Shown one piece after another: positions 8,444 through 17,587 of a DNA stretch of 55,579 nt. The stretch is from Dehalococcoidia bacterium (lineage in GTDB: Bacteria; Chloroflexota; Dehalococcoidia; Dehalococcoidales; UBA2162). Under the pieces are notes generated by a model, which was given only the letters and a program-made list of their open reading frames with translations, searched no databases and was not told the origin of the DNA. The position numbers were made by a program, and so were the translations under genes. The first letter of the stretch is position 1, and every line of letters starts with the position of its first letter. The stretch spans positions 1 to 55,579 of the forward strand of contig DUFA01000119.1 of assembly GCA_011191975.1 (NCBI GenBank), in the 5' to 3' direction.

Positions 8444-9910
8444 TTAGAAACAGAGTTTCCCCGGATTCATAATGTTATCGGGATCCAGTATTCTTTTTAC
8501 CTTTTTCAAGGTATTAACAGTGGCCGCGTCCCTGTTCATTATCATATCTGTGGTCTCTCCATATGGTCTTGAGAAAAAGGCGCCCCTGTTCATCAATTCT
8601 TTCGTTGCCCGTTCGATAAGATCTCTGACCTTTCCAGATTCTCTTGCATTATCAGGATTATAGAAAAGGTTGAACTCACAGTGAGTATTGGAACCCTGTA
8701 CCAGCGGCTGGATATAAACACCAATATCGGTTGCAGGATAACCGGAATAATCGGCTATAGCGTACATTGTATCGACGAGTTCCGGCAGCCTGTCATTAAT
8801 TGTCAGGAACATGATGTCCTGGCATCCGCCTTTGTATCGGAGTTTCCAGTAAGGTTCCTTTGAAGGGCTTTGCGCTAATTTAAGCAGTTCAGCAGCTGAA
8901 ACACTGCCGAGTGCCCGTACCGGTTCGAGTTGCAGCTTCTGGGCTACTTCAATGGTATCTACAATTCTTCCTTCAACTCTTTCCTCAGGGAGGTAGTCAT
9001 AACCGGCCAGGTTATAGAAGACGATCCATTGCGGCAATTCTTCTTTTATAGCCTGGTAGTCTGCAGGCCATTTCTTTGCCATAATAGTCGCAAGATCAGC
9101 GCTGTTAAGAGTAAAACACTCATTGGCTATTCTCAGGCGTACCAGCCAGTGCATCATATCGAGAGCCCGGTCGATTTCCGAAGTACCTACAAGAAATGCC
9201 TGTTCATATCTGGGAACTATCTCACACCGTGCCGAAGCCCAGGTAATAATACCCATCGTTCCCTGTGAACCCTGTATTATCCGATACCACGAATTCGACG
9301 AAGGTCCGGCTGCTTCCACCTGTGCCCCTCCGGCAGCCCACTGTTCTTGGATATTACCGGGTCCGGCTGCCGCACCGGTACGGAACATCTCACCGGTACC
9401 AAAATATATCTCTACACAGTTCATCGGATCTGCTATATCCCAGTGATACTGCGGCATCACTACCGGCTCCCGCTCCAGCATACTGGCAGCCACAGACTTC
9501 GTCACTCGCGGCTGTAAAGGCATATTCAAACGCAGTCCTTCTTTCGTAACCGCCGGGATCAGTTCCCCGAAGGTAACTCCCGGCTCGAACATCACCACGC
9601 GGTTTTCACGGTCGACACGTATTATCTTTTTCATACCGCTGAGATCGACTACCACCGCACCACCAGTGCCGGGTATTGTATCCCCCCTGAAATGAGGAGG
9701 CCCGGAACTTATTGGTACCAGTGGCGTCAGCGTCTCTTTTGCTATCTGCACTATTTTCTCTACGTCCTCGGCGCTCCTCGGCTTTACCACGCAGTCCGGC
9801 CTTATCGGACTCATAAAACTCATATCGCACGAATATGAGTCGAGTACTGTCTGATCACTGAGTACGTTAGTTTTACCTACTATCTCAGTCAGCTTTTCAT
9901 GTGCAATCAT
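8444..9910 (-). CDS. FAD-linked oxidase (PCMH-type), first gene of the operon
   Basis: This 488-residue FAD-linked oxidase has a PCMH FAD domain: VVKPRSAEDVEKIVQIAKE at about 41-59, the PP-loop region ISSGPPHFRGDTIPGTGG, and GSQGTMGIITWASARCEIVP. It ends LDPDNIMNPGKLCF, the usual closing motif of GlcD/VAO family enzymes. It is not a close duplicate of the flavoprotein at 5550-7115. The ATG at 9910 follows an AAAGGAGG site and a promoter candidate 115 to 143 bp upstream. The Fe-S gene follows after 34 bp. The natural substrate (hydroxy acid, alcohol or phenol) is not deducible. Confidence 0.88.
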   Translation of the reverse strand: MIAHEKLTEIVGKTNVLSDQTVLDSYSCDMSFMSPIRPDCVVKPRSAEDVEKIVQIAKETLTPLVPISSGPPHFRGDTIPGTGGAVVVDLSGMKKIIRVDRENRVVMFEPGVTFGELIPAVTKEGLRLNMPLQPRVTKSVAASMLEREPVVMPQYHWDIADPMNCVEIYFGTGEMFRTGAAAGPGNIQEQWAAGGAQVEAAGPSSNSWYRIIQGSQGTMGIITWASARCEIVPRYEQAFLVGTSEIDRALDMMHWLVRLRIANECFTLNSADLATIMAKKWPADYQAIKEELPQWIVFYNLAGYDYLPEERVEGRIVDTIEVAQKLQLEPVRALGSVSAAELLKLAQSPSKEPYWKLRYKGGCQDIMFLTINDRLPELVDTMYAIADYSGYPATDIGVYIQPLVQGSNTHCEFNLFYNPDNARESGKVRDLIERATKELMNRGAFFSRPYGETTDMIMNRDAATVNTLKKVKRILDPDNIMNPGKLCF

Positions 9911-10023
9911 AGATACCTCCTTTCGATTTCCACCACAAGATAATTGATTGATTATTTGGGTTGTATGATTTCTTCATAAGAACTTTTTTGCCCGTTCAGG
10001 ACATTGAGTATTGACGTTACCGA

Positions 10024-10052
10024 ATACTATAATCTTACCCTTGATAAGTCAA
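10024..10052 (-). promoter_or_regulatory. Sigma-70-like promoter for the minus-strand flavoprotein operon
   Basis: Reading the minus strand, TTGACT (10052-10047) is followed after 17 bases by TAGTAT (10029-10024). It faces the flavoprotein gene starting at 9910, leaving a leader of about 110 bases that ends in a strong AAAGGAGG ribosome site. A second reading, TATAGT at 15-bp spacing, overlaps it. Confidence 0.5.
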
Positions 10053-10119
10053 GTGGTATATAATTCACAAAATAGTAAGGTTGATATCTTCTTGTGTATA
10101 GAGATATTTATTGATTTGC

Positions 10120-10128
10120 TGGTATAAT
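10120..10128 (+). promoter_or_regulatory. Extended -10 promoter for the MoxR operon
   Basis: TGGTATAAT is a perfect extended -10 element about 20 bases upstream of the GTG start of the MoxR gene. No good -35 is present at 17-18 bp, as often with extended -10 promoters. Together with the opposite promoter at 10024-10052 it makes the 237-bp gap a divergent promoter region. Confidence 0.5.
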
Positions 10129-10147
10129 CTGGGAAAAGAGTACGAAA

Positions 10148-11134
10148 GTGAAAATCATGGAAAACAATACCGTGGAAAAAATCAGGGAACTCGGTGAAAA
10201 AGTACGGGAAAATGTAGAGAAAGTCGTGGTCGGGAAAAGCGACGTCGTGGAACTTGCGATTGTTGCTCTTCTATGCGAAGGTCATATCCTGCTCGAGGAT
10301 GTCCCGGGTATCGGTAAAACAATTCTCGCCAAGTCGCTTGCCAGGTCACTGAACTGTGACTTCAAGCGTATTCAATGCACACCCGACCTTCTGCCGTCGG
10401 ATGTCACCGGGAGTTACATTTTCAACCAGAAGACATCGGAATTCGATTTTCGACCTGGTCCTATAATTGCGCAACTGGTCCTGGTAGATGAGATTAACCG
10501 CGCGACGCCCAGGACACAATCAGCCCTTCTTGAAGCCATGCAGGAACATCAGGTCACGGCTGAAGGAGAGACAAAGCAGCTACCCCGTCCTTTTATGGTT
10601 ATCGCAACCCAGAATCCTATCGAACTCGAAGGAACCTTCCCTCTCCCGGAAGCCCAACTCGACAGATTTCTAATGAATATAAAGGTAGGCTATCCGACCA
10701 AAGATGACGACCGTATAATACTTGACCGTTTCCGCAAGCACGATCCTCTTCAAGACCTGACTTCAGTAATCACTGCCGAAGAGCTACTGGAAATGCAGAC
10801 GGCCTGCCGCGACGTGCATGTAAACACCGATGTCGAGGACTATATTATCCGTCTAATACATGCCACACGTGAACCTGATTCAGTCCTTCTTGGTGCAAGC
10901 CCAAGGGCAATGCTCGCTCTCTACCGGGCTTCCCAAGCACTTGCAGCCTTGCGTGGAAGAGGTTTTGTAATTCCTGATGACATCAAATACCTCGCTCCTG
11001 CTACCCTTGGACATCGGATTATCTCGCGTATGGAAAGCCATCTCCGTGGACAAACAGCCGGAGAAACTCTCCGACGTATTATCAACTCAGTATTTGTTCC
11101 TACTGAAGAAGAAGCCGGCAGCAGGGAATCATAA
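10148..11134 (+). CDS. MoxR-family AAA+ ATPase
   Basis: A 328-residue AAA_3-type ATPase thought to remodel or load metal into VWA-type partners. Walker A is EDVPGIGKTILAK (about 49-61) and Walker B LVLVDEINRATPRTQSALLEAMQE (about 113-136); sensor 1 is ATQNPIE. The C-terminal lid carries GASPRAMLALYRASQA. GTG at 10148 is used as start (AAAAGAG upstream); an ATG three codons later is equally possible. It is followed after 3 bp by a DUF58 gene and then a DUF4129 membrane protein, the classic MoxR-DUF58 pairing linked to envelope functions. Confidence 0.95.
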   Translation: MKIMENNTVEKIRELGEKVRENVEKVVVGKSDVVELAIVALLCEGHILLEDVPGIGKTILAKSLARSLNCDFKRIQCTPDLLPSDVTGSYIFNQKTSEFDFRPGPIIAQLVLVDEINRATPRTQSALLEAMQEHQVTAEGETKQLPRPFMVIATQNPIELEGTFPLPEAQLDRFLMNIKVGYPTKDDDRIILDRFRKHDPLQDLTSVITAEELLEMQTACRDVHVNTDVEDYIIRLIHATREPDSVLLGASPRAMLALYRASQALAALRGRGFVIPDDIKYLAPATLGHRIISRMESHLRGQTAGETLRRIINSVFVPTEEEAGSRES

Positions 11135-11137
11135 GGA

Positions 11138-12541
11138 ATGTCCGATATTAGCTTACTAAACGAAATTGCCATTGAAGATCAAATCGCACTGAAGATAGAC
11201 GAAGCATCTTCGATACGGCGAGTAAATAAAAAGACTTTCAGTCTCCTGGTTGGCAATTACTGGCTTCTGTTCTCAGCAGCGCTGTTGATACTGAGTTTAG
11301 TTATAAACCAGATACCGCTTCTTCTCGTATCTTTAATTTTCTTTCTTACCGGAAGCATAGCAAGGATATGGGACAGGTATTGCCTGTCACGCATCGAATT
11401 CCGACGAAAACTCAGTTCTGAGAGAGCATTCTTTGGAGATCAAATACACCTGGAAATTTCTGTTGCTAACAGGAAACCTCTGCCATTGCCGTGGTTTCAA
11501 ATTGAGGAAGAAATACCGGCGGATATATCCGTCACCTCAGATAGTTCATTGCTTTCAGAACGGGAAGAAGGTAATAGTACAGGTGAGATGGCTGAGTTGT
11601 ACCAAAAGGTGACTTATGGCTGGTACAATAGGGACAACCGGACAAATATCAACCATAATCTGTCACTCGGTTGGTACAATCGAATAACCCGACGCTATCC
11701 AATAACCTGTAACCGTAGAGGGCTATTCGCCTTCGGTCCTACGCGAATTCGTTCGGGCGATCTTTTCGGTATCTTCAGCCGTGAATCTCATATAATGAAA
11801 CAGCACTACCTTATCGTATATCCTAAAATGGTATCGCTGGAACAGCTTGGTATCCCTTCACGCCAGCTTTTCGGTGATATCAGGACGAGAAGCCATATCT
11901 TTGAAGATCCCGTCCTGACAATGGGTATCAGAGACTACCAGTTCGGTGACAGCCTGAAACGAGTTCACTGGAAAGCGACTGCTCGAACACGTAAACTTCA
12001 AACCAAGGTTTTTGAACTCACAACCACCACCGATATCGCTCTATTCCTCGACGTTCGTACTACAAACCTTACAGTTTTCGGAGTAGTTCCCGAACTGCTG
12101 GAACTGGCCGTAGTAACAGCAGCATCGATTACGAATTATACATTATCTGCCGGCTACAGGACCGGTTTGTATGTTAACCAGAAAAAACGTTTTCCGGATG
12201 AGCCAATGAGAATACCTCCCGGTCAACATTCAAACCAGATGATGCACATACTGGACGCGTTAGCCCAGGTCACCGCTTTCGAAGCGATGCCAATGACAAG
12301 ACTTCTTCAAAATGAAAGCCGTAACCTGTCATGGGGAAGTACGATTATGGTTATATCAGCATATGTAACTGAAGATTTATTATCCTCTTTATATAATATG
12401 AAACGCAGTGGACGAAAGGTCGTACTGGTTACTATCGGTCATCAAACACCTGTCTCATCGACAGGCGATCTAACCGTATTTAATGTCAGCGAAAGCATAT
12501 CTTGGCGTGATATAGAATCCATATCACTGAGAGGGAGTTGA
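11138..12541 (+). CDS. DUF58 membrane protein (VWA-like partner of MoxR)
   Basis: The 467-residue protein has two adjacent membrane segments at about 35-75 (NYWLLFSAALLILSLVINQ and IPLLLVSLIFFLTG). An extracytoplasmic or beta-rich part (ISVANRKPLPLPWFQIEEEIP) follows, then the diagnostic DUF58 motif MGIRDYQFGDSLKRVHWKAT at about 267-286. The C-terminal part is a von Willebrand A-like fold (IALFLDVRTTN). It starts 3 bp after the MoxR gene with AAGGA before the ATG and nearly abuts the next gene. DUF58 proteins act with MoxR ATPases in an unresolved envelope-related role. Confidence 0.92.
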   Translation: MSDISLLNEIAIEDQIALKIDEASSIRRVNKKTFSLLVGNYWLLFSAALLILSLVINQIPLLLVSLIFFLTGSIARIWDRYCLSRIEFRRKLSSERAFFGDQIHLEISVANRKPLPLPWFQIEEEIPADISVTSDSSLLSEREEGNSTGEMAELYQKVTYGWYNRDNRTNINHNLSLGWYNRITRRYPITCNRRGLFAFGPTRIRSGDLFGIFSRESHIMKQHYLIVYPKMVSLEQLGIPSRQLFGDIRTRSHIFEDPVLTMGIRDYQFGDSLKRVHWKATARTRKLQTKVFELTTTTDIALFLDVRTTNLTVFGVVPELLELAVVTAASITNYTLSAGYRTGLYVNQKKRFPDEPMRIPPGQHSNQMMHILDALAQVTAFEAMPMTRLLQNESRNLSWGSTIMVISAYVTEDLLSSLYNMKRSGRKVVLVTIGHQTPVSSTGDLTVFNVSESISWRDIESISLRGS

Positions 12542-12542
12542 T

Positions 12543-14078
12543 TTGGAAGCAACCGTAAGTAAAAAAGCCCGGTTCGATGTTGTAGGAAATATCATCGCTC
12601 CTCTCGCCGTCATACTGATGGAAGTATTCTGGGTTTATCCATGGCTAATCTGGTCACGGGAACTAGAAGTGTTTCCATGGGATCATACCCCCCTGAATAT
12701 TTTCTCACTTCTTGTTCTTATTGTTTTCTCTTATGTGATAACCAGGTTCATTCCTTCTTCCACCCGGACTATGAAAATCGGGAAAATTGCTTTAATACTA
12801 CTGGTAATCGGAATAATTATTCACCTTGAATACACCCCAGGTATGATTCCTTTCAGCGGTGAATGGCTGAAGCACATGACTCAATTGGTAGTCGACAGTT
12901 TCTCGACACTCCATCCCGTTATCCCTGCGATAACCGCGTCGGTTTACCTGTGCTGGCGTGGAATGAGTATCGGCAGTTCTCCCACGTTTTCCAGCGATAT
13001 CTACCGCTCATTTCTATTCGGCCTTATCGGTGTCATCCTATTAATAATCATCTGGGCAGCAGGTCTGGGCACTGAATCAAGTCTGATCTCTCATGCAGGA
13101 CTCTATATAGCAGGCTTCTTCTTCTTCGGACTCTTCGCACTTGCTCTAGGTAATTTCCTGAACGTACGCCAGAAACTTCTCCGCGAGCAATCGGCACCGC
13201 TCTCCAGCAAGCGGTGGCTGACTATACTGTTTTCGGTGATAGGAGGGATGGTACTGGTTGGATTCGGTATCGCCAGCCTGTTCTCCCCGGAATTTATCGA
13301 TCAAGCAACCAGTGCTTTTGGAGATATCGTCTATTACCTGAATTATGCTCTGGAATACCTAATCGTCCCCATTGGATATATCTTCGAAGTAATCTGGTAC
13401 ATTATGACATTTATCATTAACCTTCTGCGTTCAAAGAACACGTTTGAAGATTTCAAATTCCCCGGACTCGATGAGATCGAGGGATTCGAAGAAGCACCAC
13501 CTACACCAACCAGCGGTTTCGATTATATGGTCATAGTCAAGTGGGCAGTTGTGATACTGCTTGTTGCTTTAGTAATATTCCTTCTTTATAAAGCCGCCAA
13601 ACGATTCCAATCCAACATCTCCGATTCAGGTGTAGAGGAGTATAGTGAATCATTATGGAGCTGGCTCGGGTTTACAGCCGATATTCGTATGTTTTTCAGC
13701 AGACTTTTCGAAAGCTGGTTCGGCAGCAGGATAAGACGATTGAGAAACAGGATAACAACCATCGGTCATACTGAAACGGTTTATCCTGACGATATGAATA
13801 TTCGTGAAATCTACCGTCACGTACTGGAAGAAGCAGGAACTGCAGGATTTAAGCATCAATCTTATGAAACGCCCTATGAATACGCTGGACGGCTGGATGC
13901 CATAATACCCGGCATTGATGAACAGGTGGATGATATTACCGAACTTTATGTCAGTGCACGTTACGGAGAATCCAGGCTGAAAGAATGGGAAACAGAACAC
14001 GCTAATGTCCTTTTCCGACTATTACGCAGGATACTCAATAAACCTGAAAGGAAACCTGGGGATCCATTTGTTTCCTGA
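12543..14078 (+). CDS. Polytopic membrane protein with C-terminal DUF4129 domain
   Basis: The 511-residue protein begins at TTG 12543, one base after the DUF58 stop. The N-terminal 300 residues hold roughly eight hydrophobic segments; a further one is at about 326-348 (MVIVKWAVVILLVALVIFLLY). The last 90 residues (NIREIYRHVLEEAGTAGFKH, TPYEYAGRL, ITELYVSARYGE) match the DUF4129 region that ends TgpA-like transglutaminases. A transglutaminase core with Cys-His-Asp is not visible between membrane part and tail, so the enzyme domain is missing or was never there. It completes the MoxR-DUF58-x operon; a hypothetical role is membrane anchoring of the complex. Confidence 0.8.
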   Translation: MEATVSKKARFDVVGNIIAPLAVILMEVFWVYPWLIWSRELEVFPWDHTPLNIFSLLVLIVFSYVITRFIPSSTRTMKIGKIALILLVIGIIIHLEYTPGMIPFSGEWLKHMTQLVVDSFSTLHPVIPAITASVYLCWRGMSIGSSPTFSSDIYRSFLFGLIGVILLIIIWAAGLGTESSLISHAGLYIAGFFFFGLFALALGNFLNVRQKLLREQSAPLSSKRWLTILFSVIGGMVLVGFGIASLFSPEFIDQATSAFGDIVYYLNYALEYLIVPIGYIFEVIWYIMTFIINLLRSKNTFEDFKFPGLDEIEGFEEAPPTPTSGFDYMVIVKWAVVILLVALVIFLLYKAAKRFQSNISDSGVEEYSESLWSWLGFTADIRMFFSRLFESWFGSRIRRLRNRITTIGHTETVYPDDMNIREIYRHVLEEAGTAGFKHQSYETPYEYAGRLDAIIPGIDEQVDDITELYVSARYGESRLKEWETEHANVLFRLLRRILNKPERKPGDPFVS

Positions 14079-14175
14079 CTGCGCGGTTACTCCGCTTTTC
14101 TCTTCCGGTTTAGAGGTATGATATACTGTGAAAATTACACTCTCATCCTCTTTTTTTAAAGAACGTGGAATGAGT

Positions 14176-15987
14176 ATGAGTAAAAAACAGAATCAAGTGT
14201 GGAGCTTGATTATTATACTGGGACTGACTTCGCTAATCATAATGCCGGTATTCCACGCCGGATGTGCTGGCGCATGGCCGAGTGATGTGTCAGCTCAAGA
14301 GAATAATCCCTTTTACAAGGATAAAGTCGCTACCCTTAAAATCATCATGATCCCGGAAGACTGGGATTTCTGCCTAGAACACGCCTTTGAAGAACAATAC
14401 GTCAGGGCAGATTTCTGGTTTGACGACGAACTGATTCCTGATGTAGGCGTAAGACCGAAAGGCAATTCATCACTAGGACAGGCAGTGAGTTTCGACAGCC
14501 CAAGGATCCCAATGGCTGTCGATTTCAATCTTTTTAACAGGGCTCGTACATTTTACGGAGTGAAGAAGGTTTTCCTCAACAACGGGTGGAGTGATCCTAC
14601 GCTTATTCGCGAGGTACTTGCTTATGAGTTATTCGCCAAAATGGACATAGCGACACCCCGTGCCAGTTTCGTTGACGTATGGGTAAACGATACTCACCTT
14701 GGTGTCTATACAATGGCTGAAGTAGTTGACGCTTCTTTCGTTGCCCGTCATTTCGATAATCCTAACGGCAATCTTTACAAACCGGGACTGTCTGCAGCGA
14801 GACTCGATTGGACGGAAGCAGACGCTTACAGGAATATCAACACGGGTCCTTTCGCCGTGGACATCGAACGGCACGATCCTGTACTGTATACAAATATCGG
14901 TGGTGCCCCACTCATAGATCTGCTACGGGCGACCGGTCAGGAAGAGTCTGTAGCTGCTTATGAAGCAATTGAAAAACCCGAAGGCAATTTTGCCCGTGGC
15001 CTGCCACCCACACGAATGCCTGAAACCTTACTCGAGGCAGTCGCACTTAAAACCAATGAAAACAGGGCTGATTATTCCGCCCTTTTCCGGTTCCTCGAAG
15101 TCCTTAATAACGAACCTGATAAAACATTCGTAGAAGAAATTGAAAAGGTACTGGATGTTGACCAGACATTAAGGTATATCGCGGTTTCGGCAGTCATTCT
15201 TCATCTCGACAACTATATAGGTGTCGGACACAATAATTACCTTTACGAGGCAGATGGAGTGTTTACCATTATCCCTTGGGACCTGAATATGGCATTCGGT
15301 ACATTCAACTGCGGAATAGATAAAGACGGATTAATCAACTACTATATTGATGAACCGACAAGTTCGCGGATGGACAGGTTTCCCCTTGTCAACCGGCTTC
15401 TCACTCAACCGAAATATTTAAAAAAGTACCGTGAATATGTCCGTGAATTTATTAATAAATACTTCAGACCGGAAATCATGCTTGCAAGGATAGATGAAGC
15501 TGCTGAATTAATCCGACCCTATGCCGAAGTTGATACCGAGAAGTTTTACACTACCGAGGACTGTATCCGTTGCCTGGTGGAAGATTTCAGACCTCCTGAT
15601 CCATTCCTGGGATGGCAGGCTGGCGGTCCCATACCTCAGATGCCATGGCCTAATCCCATTAAAATTAGCTGCTTGAAAAAACGGTTCGATATTAATGGTA
15701 TCTGGGATTTATTCAGAATCGAACTGGATGATGAAGACCTTGAATATATCGAGTCATGCCTGGATGAAGACGAATTCACCCAGTTCAAACAGGCAATGTT
15801 CGGTCCGCTTGGATCTCCGCAAAGACCACGAATGCGTGGCTTTGGACCTAACGCTCTTGGATTAAAGCCATTCGTCGTCGAAAGATATAAATCGGTACGA
15901 GACCAGCTCGTTGGTATCCGTCCCAGCCATGGTCGGCAAGGAACCGGTAATGGTGTGACCAGAGGTATGTGCGCCGGAGGATTTTAA
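14176..15987 (+). CDS. cotH: CotH-family secreted protein kinase-like protein
   Basis: A CotH (spore-coat protein H-like) atypical kinase of 603 residues from ATG 14176; an in-frame GTG at 14128 would add 16 residues. A hydrophobic export segment is followed by a Cys (VFHAGC), close to but not a perfect lipobox. CotH landmarks are VRPKGNSS, NLYKPG, the catalytic-region HLDNYIG (Asp345) and IIPWDLNMAFG (Asp369, metal-binding Asp of PWD). CotH proteins phosphorylate secreted substrates with ATP. No other sporulation gene is in the window. The gene overlaps the VTC gene by one base and is followed by DUF4956, a recurrent three-gene neighbourhood. It starts about 100 bp after the DUF4129 gene. 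Confidence 0.9.
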   Translation: MSKKQNQVWSLIIILGLTSLIIMPVFHAGCAGAWPSDVSAQENNPFYKDKVATLKIIMIPEDWDFCLEHAFEEQYVRADFWFDDELIPDVGVRPKGNSSLGQAVSFDSPRIPMAVDFNLFNRARTFYGVKKVFLNNGWSDPTLIREVLAYELFAKMDIATPRASFVDVWVNDTHLGVYTMAEVVDASFVARHFDNPNGNLYKPGLSAARLDWTEADAYRNINTGPFAVDIERHDPVLYTNIGGAPLIDLLRATGQEESVAAYEAIEKPEGNFARGLPPTRMPETLLEAVALKTNENRADYSALFRFLEVLNNEPDKTFVEEIEKVLDVDQTLRYIAVSAVILHLDNYIGVGHNNYLYEADGVFTIIPWDLNMAFGTFNCGIDKDGLINYYIDEPTSSRMDRFPLVNRLLTQPKYLKKYREYVREFINKYFRPEIMLARIDEAAELIRPYAEVDTEKFYTTEDCIRCLVEDFRPPDPFLGWQAGGPIPQMPWPNPIKISCLKKRFDINGIWDLFRIELDDEDLEYIESCLDEDEFTQFKQAMFGPLGSPQRPRMRGFGPNALGLKPFVVERYKSVRDQLVGIRPSHGRQGTGNGVTRGMCAGGF

Positions 15988-16778
15988 TGCTGAAGATATT
16001 ACGCAGAAAGAAAAGGGAAGAAACACCAACTCAACAGGAAATTTATCCCGTTCAGCGATTCGAAAGGAAATTTTTCATTCTCCCTAAAAACATTGGATTC
16101 GCATATTCTCTACTAAGGCAATTCTGCCGTCCCGACAAAGTGTATCCGATAGGTACCGTCCACAGCCTGTATTTCGATACCGTCGATCTCGATCAGTATA
16201 ATCGATCAGCTTCTGGTGATTTCAATAAAGATAAGGTGAGGATCCGCTGGTATGACGAGGAAAGCATTGAAGGTGATTCCATACCGGTATTTATTGAGCT
16301 CAAGACCAGGCATGGATTCGCCAGTTCCAAGCAGCGTGAAAGGATGGTCGTTCCGGTAAAAGATATAGAACCGTCCCGGCTTGTTAAAGGTATTGTATCG
16401 AAAACAATTCTTAACAACACAATAGCAGGATTCGGCTATTTCCCCGAGTCACCCTTGCGCCCCATAATCAAAATTTCCTATATCCGTCACAGGTTTACAG
16501 AAATGCTAACCGGCACTCGTGTATCGCTGGATTATAATGTTCACTCCACAATGATCGCCCCGGAGTTAGGCCGTCGGGAACATGACTTACACCTTGAAGG
16601 AGGCGTTGTTGAAGTCAAAGGTCCATCGATTGAACTCCCCGGTACGCTGAGGAAGATGAAAATACTGGATACCGACTGGAGTCGGTTTTCCAAGTATAGT
16701 AACTGTATAGATTCGCATTTATCGGATCTCGGCACTCTGGCCAGGTTCGCACCGCCAGGAAAAATTCTCGAAAGATAG
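15987..16778 (+). CDS. VTC-domain polyphosphate polymerase-like protein
   Basis: The 263-residue protein is a VTC catalytic tunnel domain (CYTH-like) that in yeast makes polyphosphate from ATP. RFERKFFIL, VHSLYFDT, KVRIRWYDE, PVFIELKTRHG, KQRERMVVP and GVVEVKG give the alternating basic/acidic strands lining the tunnel. The ATG at 15987 overlaps the CotH stop (TAATG) with GGAGGA four bases upstream, better than the GTG at 15969. The fused SPX and membrane parts of yeast VTC are absent; the DUF4956 membrane protein that follows after 16 bp probably supplies the membrane component. Confidence 0.9.
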   Translation: MLKILRRKKREETPTQQEIYPVQRFERKFFILPKNIGFAYSLLRQFCRPDKVYPIGTVHSLYFDTVDLDQYNRSASGDFNKDKVRIRWYDEESIEGDSIPVFIELKTRHGFASSKQRERMVVPVKDIEPSRLVKGIVSKTILNNTIAGFGYFPESPLRPIIKISYIRHRFTEMLTGTRVSLDYNVHSTMIAPELGRREHDLHLEGGVVEVKGPSIELPGTLRKMKILDTDWSRFSKYSNCIDSHLSDLGTLARFAPPGKILER

Positions 16779-16794
16779 AGAGGAGGTAAACATA

Positions 16795-17466
16795 GTGTTT
16801 GATGAATTTGGTGCCTTTTTTGAAAGTCTGCATTCCCCTATCACGATACCGGAAGCCGTTACAGCCATCGGTTTTTCTCTCCTGGCTTCGATTGTTGCTT
16901 ACCTTATGTACCAGCTTTTTTACGGTTCACGGTATATCGGCGCCGGCGTGCACCGTACATTCCTGATTGGAGGGCCTGCCATTACCACCCTGTTCCTCGG
17001 TATCCAGGTCTCAATACCTCTGTCACTCGGTCTGCTTGGCGCTCTGTCATTCGTCCGTTTCCGTACGCCGATTAAAGACCCGGCTGAAATAGGTTTTCTC
17101 CTGCTGCTTATCGCGTCATCGATAGGGGCTGCCACGAGTAACTACCTCGTCACCATCATTCTCTTCGTACTCGTGTTCATTGTACTAGGGATTCAGTGGC
17201 TGGTACGTAACAAATTCAACCTTTTTGGCAGAGGCAGCCTGATTATTTCACTCGACCAGGCTACCTTCCCTGAACTGGAATCCAAATTATCATCGTTCCT
17301 CAAAGCCAGGCTCGGAGGTCTCCGGCTGGATACGATGTCGGTACTTGAAGAACGAGTAAGTCTGAATTACCAGTACCGTCGTAAATCCGATTTTAACTGG
17401 ACGGCTTTTACCAGCGAACTTAATGAAATGGCCGGAGAATCCAAAGTAGAGATATTTATAGGGTAA
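16795..17466 (+). CDS. DUF4956 membrane protein
   Basis: The 223-residue protein has four hydrophobic segments (about 24-42, 55-75, 76-112, 118-137) and a soluble ferredoxin-fold-like tail (SLIISLDQATFPELESKL to the end). FLGIQVSIPLSLGLLGALSFVRFRTPIKDP is the conserved family core. The gene has an AGAGGAGG ribosome site and starts with GTG. DUF4956 proteins co-occur with VTC polyphosphate polymerases and CotH proteins in many bacteria; a role as membrane partner or channel in polyphosphate handling is inferred. Confidence 0.88.
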   Translation: MFDEFGAFFESLHSPITIPEAVTAIGFSLLASIVAYLMYQLFYGSRYIGAGVHRTFLIGGPAITTLFLGIQVSIPLSLGLLGALSFVRFRTPIKDPAEIGFLLLLIASSIGAATSNYLVTIILFVLVFIVLGIQWLVRNKFNLFGRGSLIISLDQATFPELESKLSSFLKARLGGLRLDTMSVLEERVSLNYQYRRKSDFNWTAFTSELNEMAGESKVEIFIG

Positions 17467-17475
17467 ATTTATAAT

Positions 17476-17577
17476 AAGCCGTCATTCTTAGTACGCCTAA
17501 AGCGGACGAAGGATCTCCTGCCGTTATCGGATTGTATCCTTCGTCCCGACTCCATCGGGAACTCAGGATGACAGCTT
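17476..17577. repeat. REP-like palindrome after the CotH-VTC-DUF4956 operon
   Basis: Outer arms AAGCCGTCATTCTTAG and CTCAGGATGACAGCTT and inner arms GGACGAAGGAT (17504-17514) and ATCCTTCGTCC (17536-17546) make a long imperfect hairpin. Short GTCATTC/ATCCTTCGTCC palindromes are a common intergenic repeat type. It separates two MoxR-type operons and may end the first. Degenerate relatives occur near 22490-22560 and 26150-26200. Confidence 0.65.
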
Positions 17578-17587
17578 ATTCCAACCG

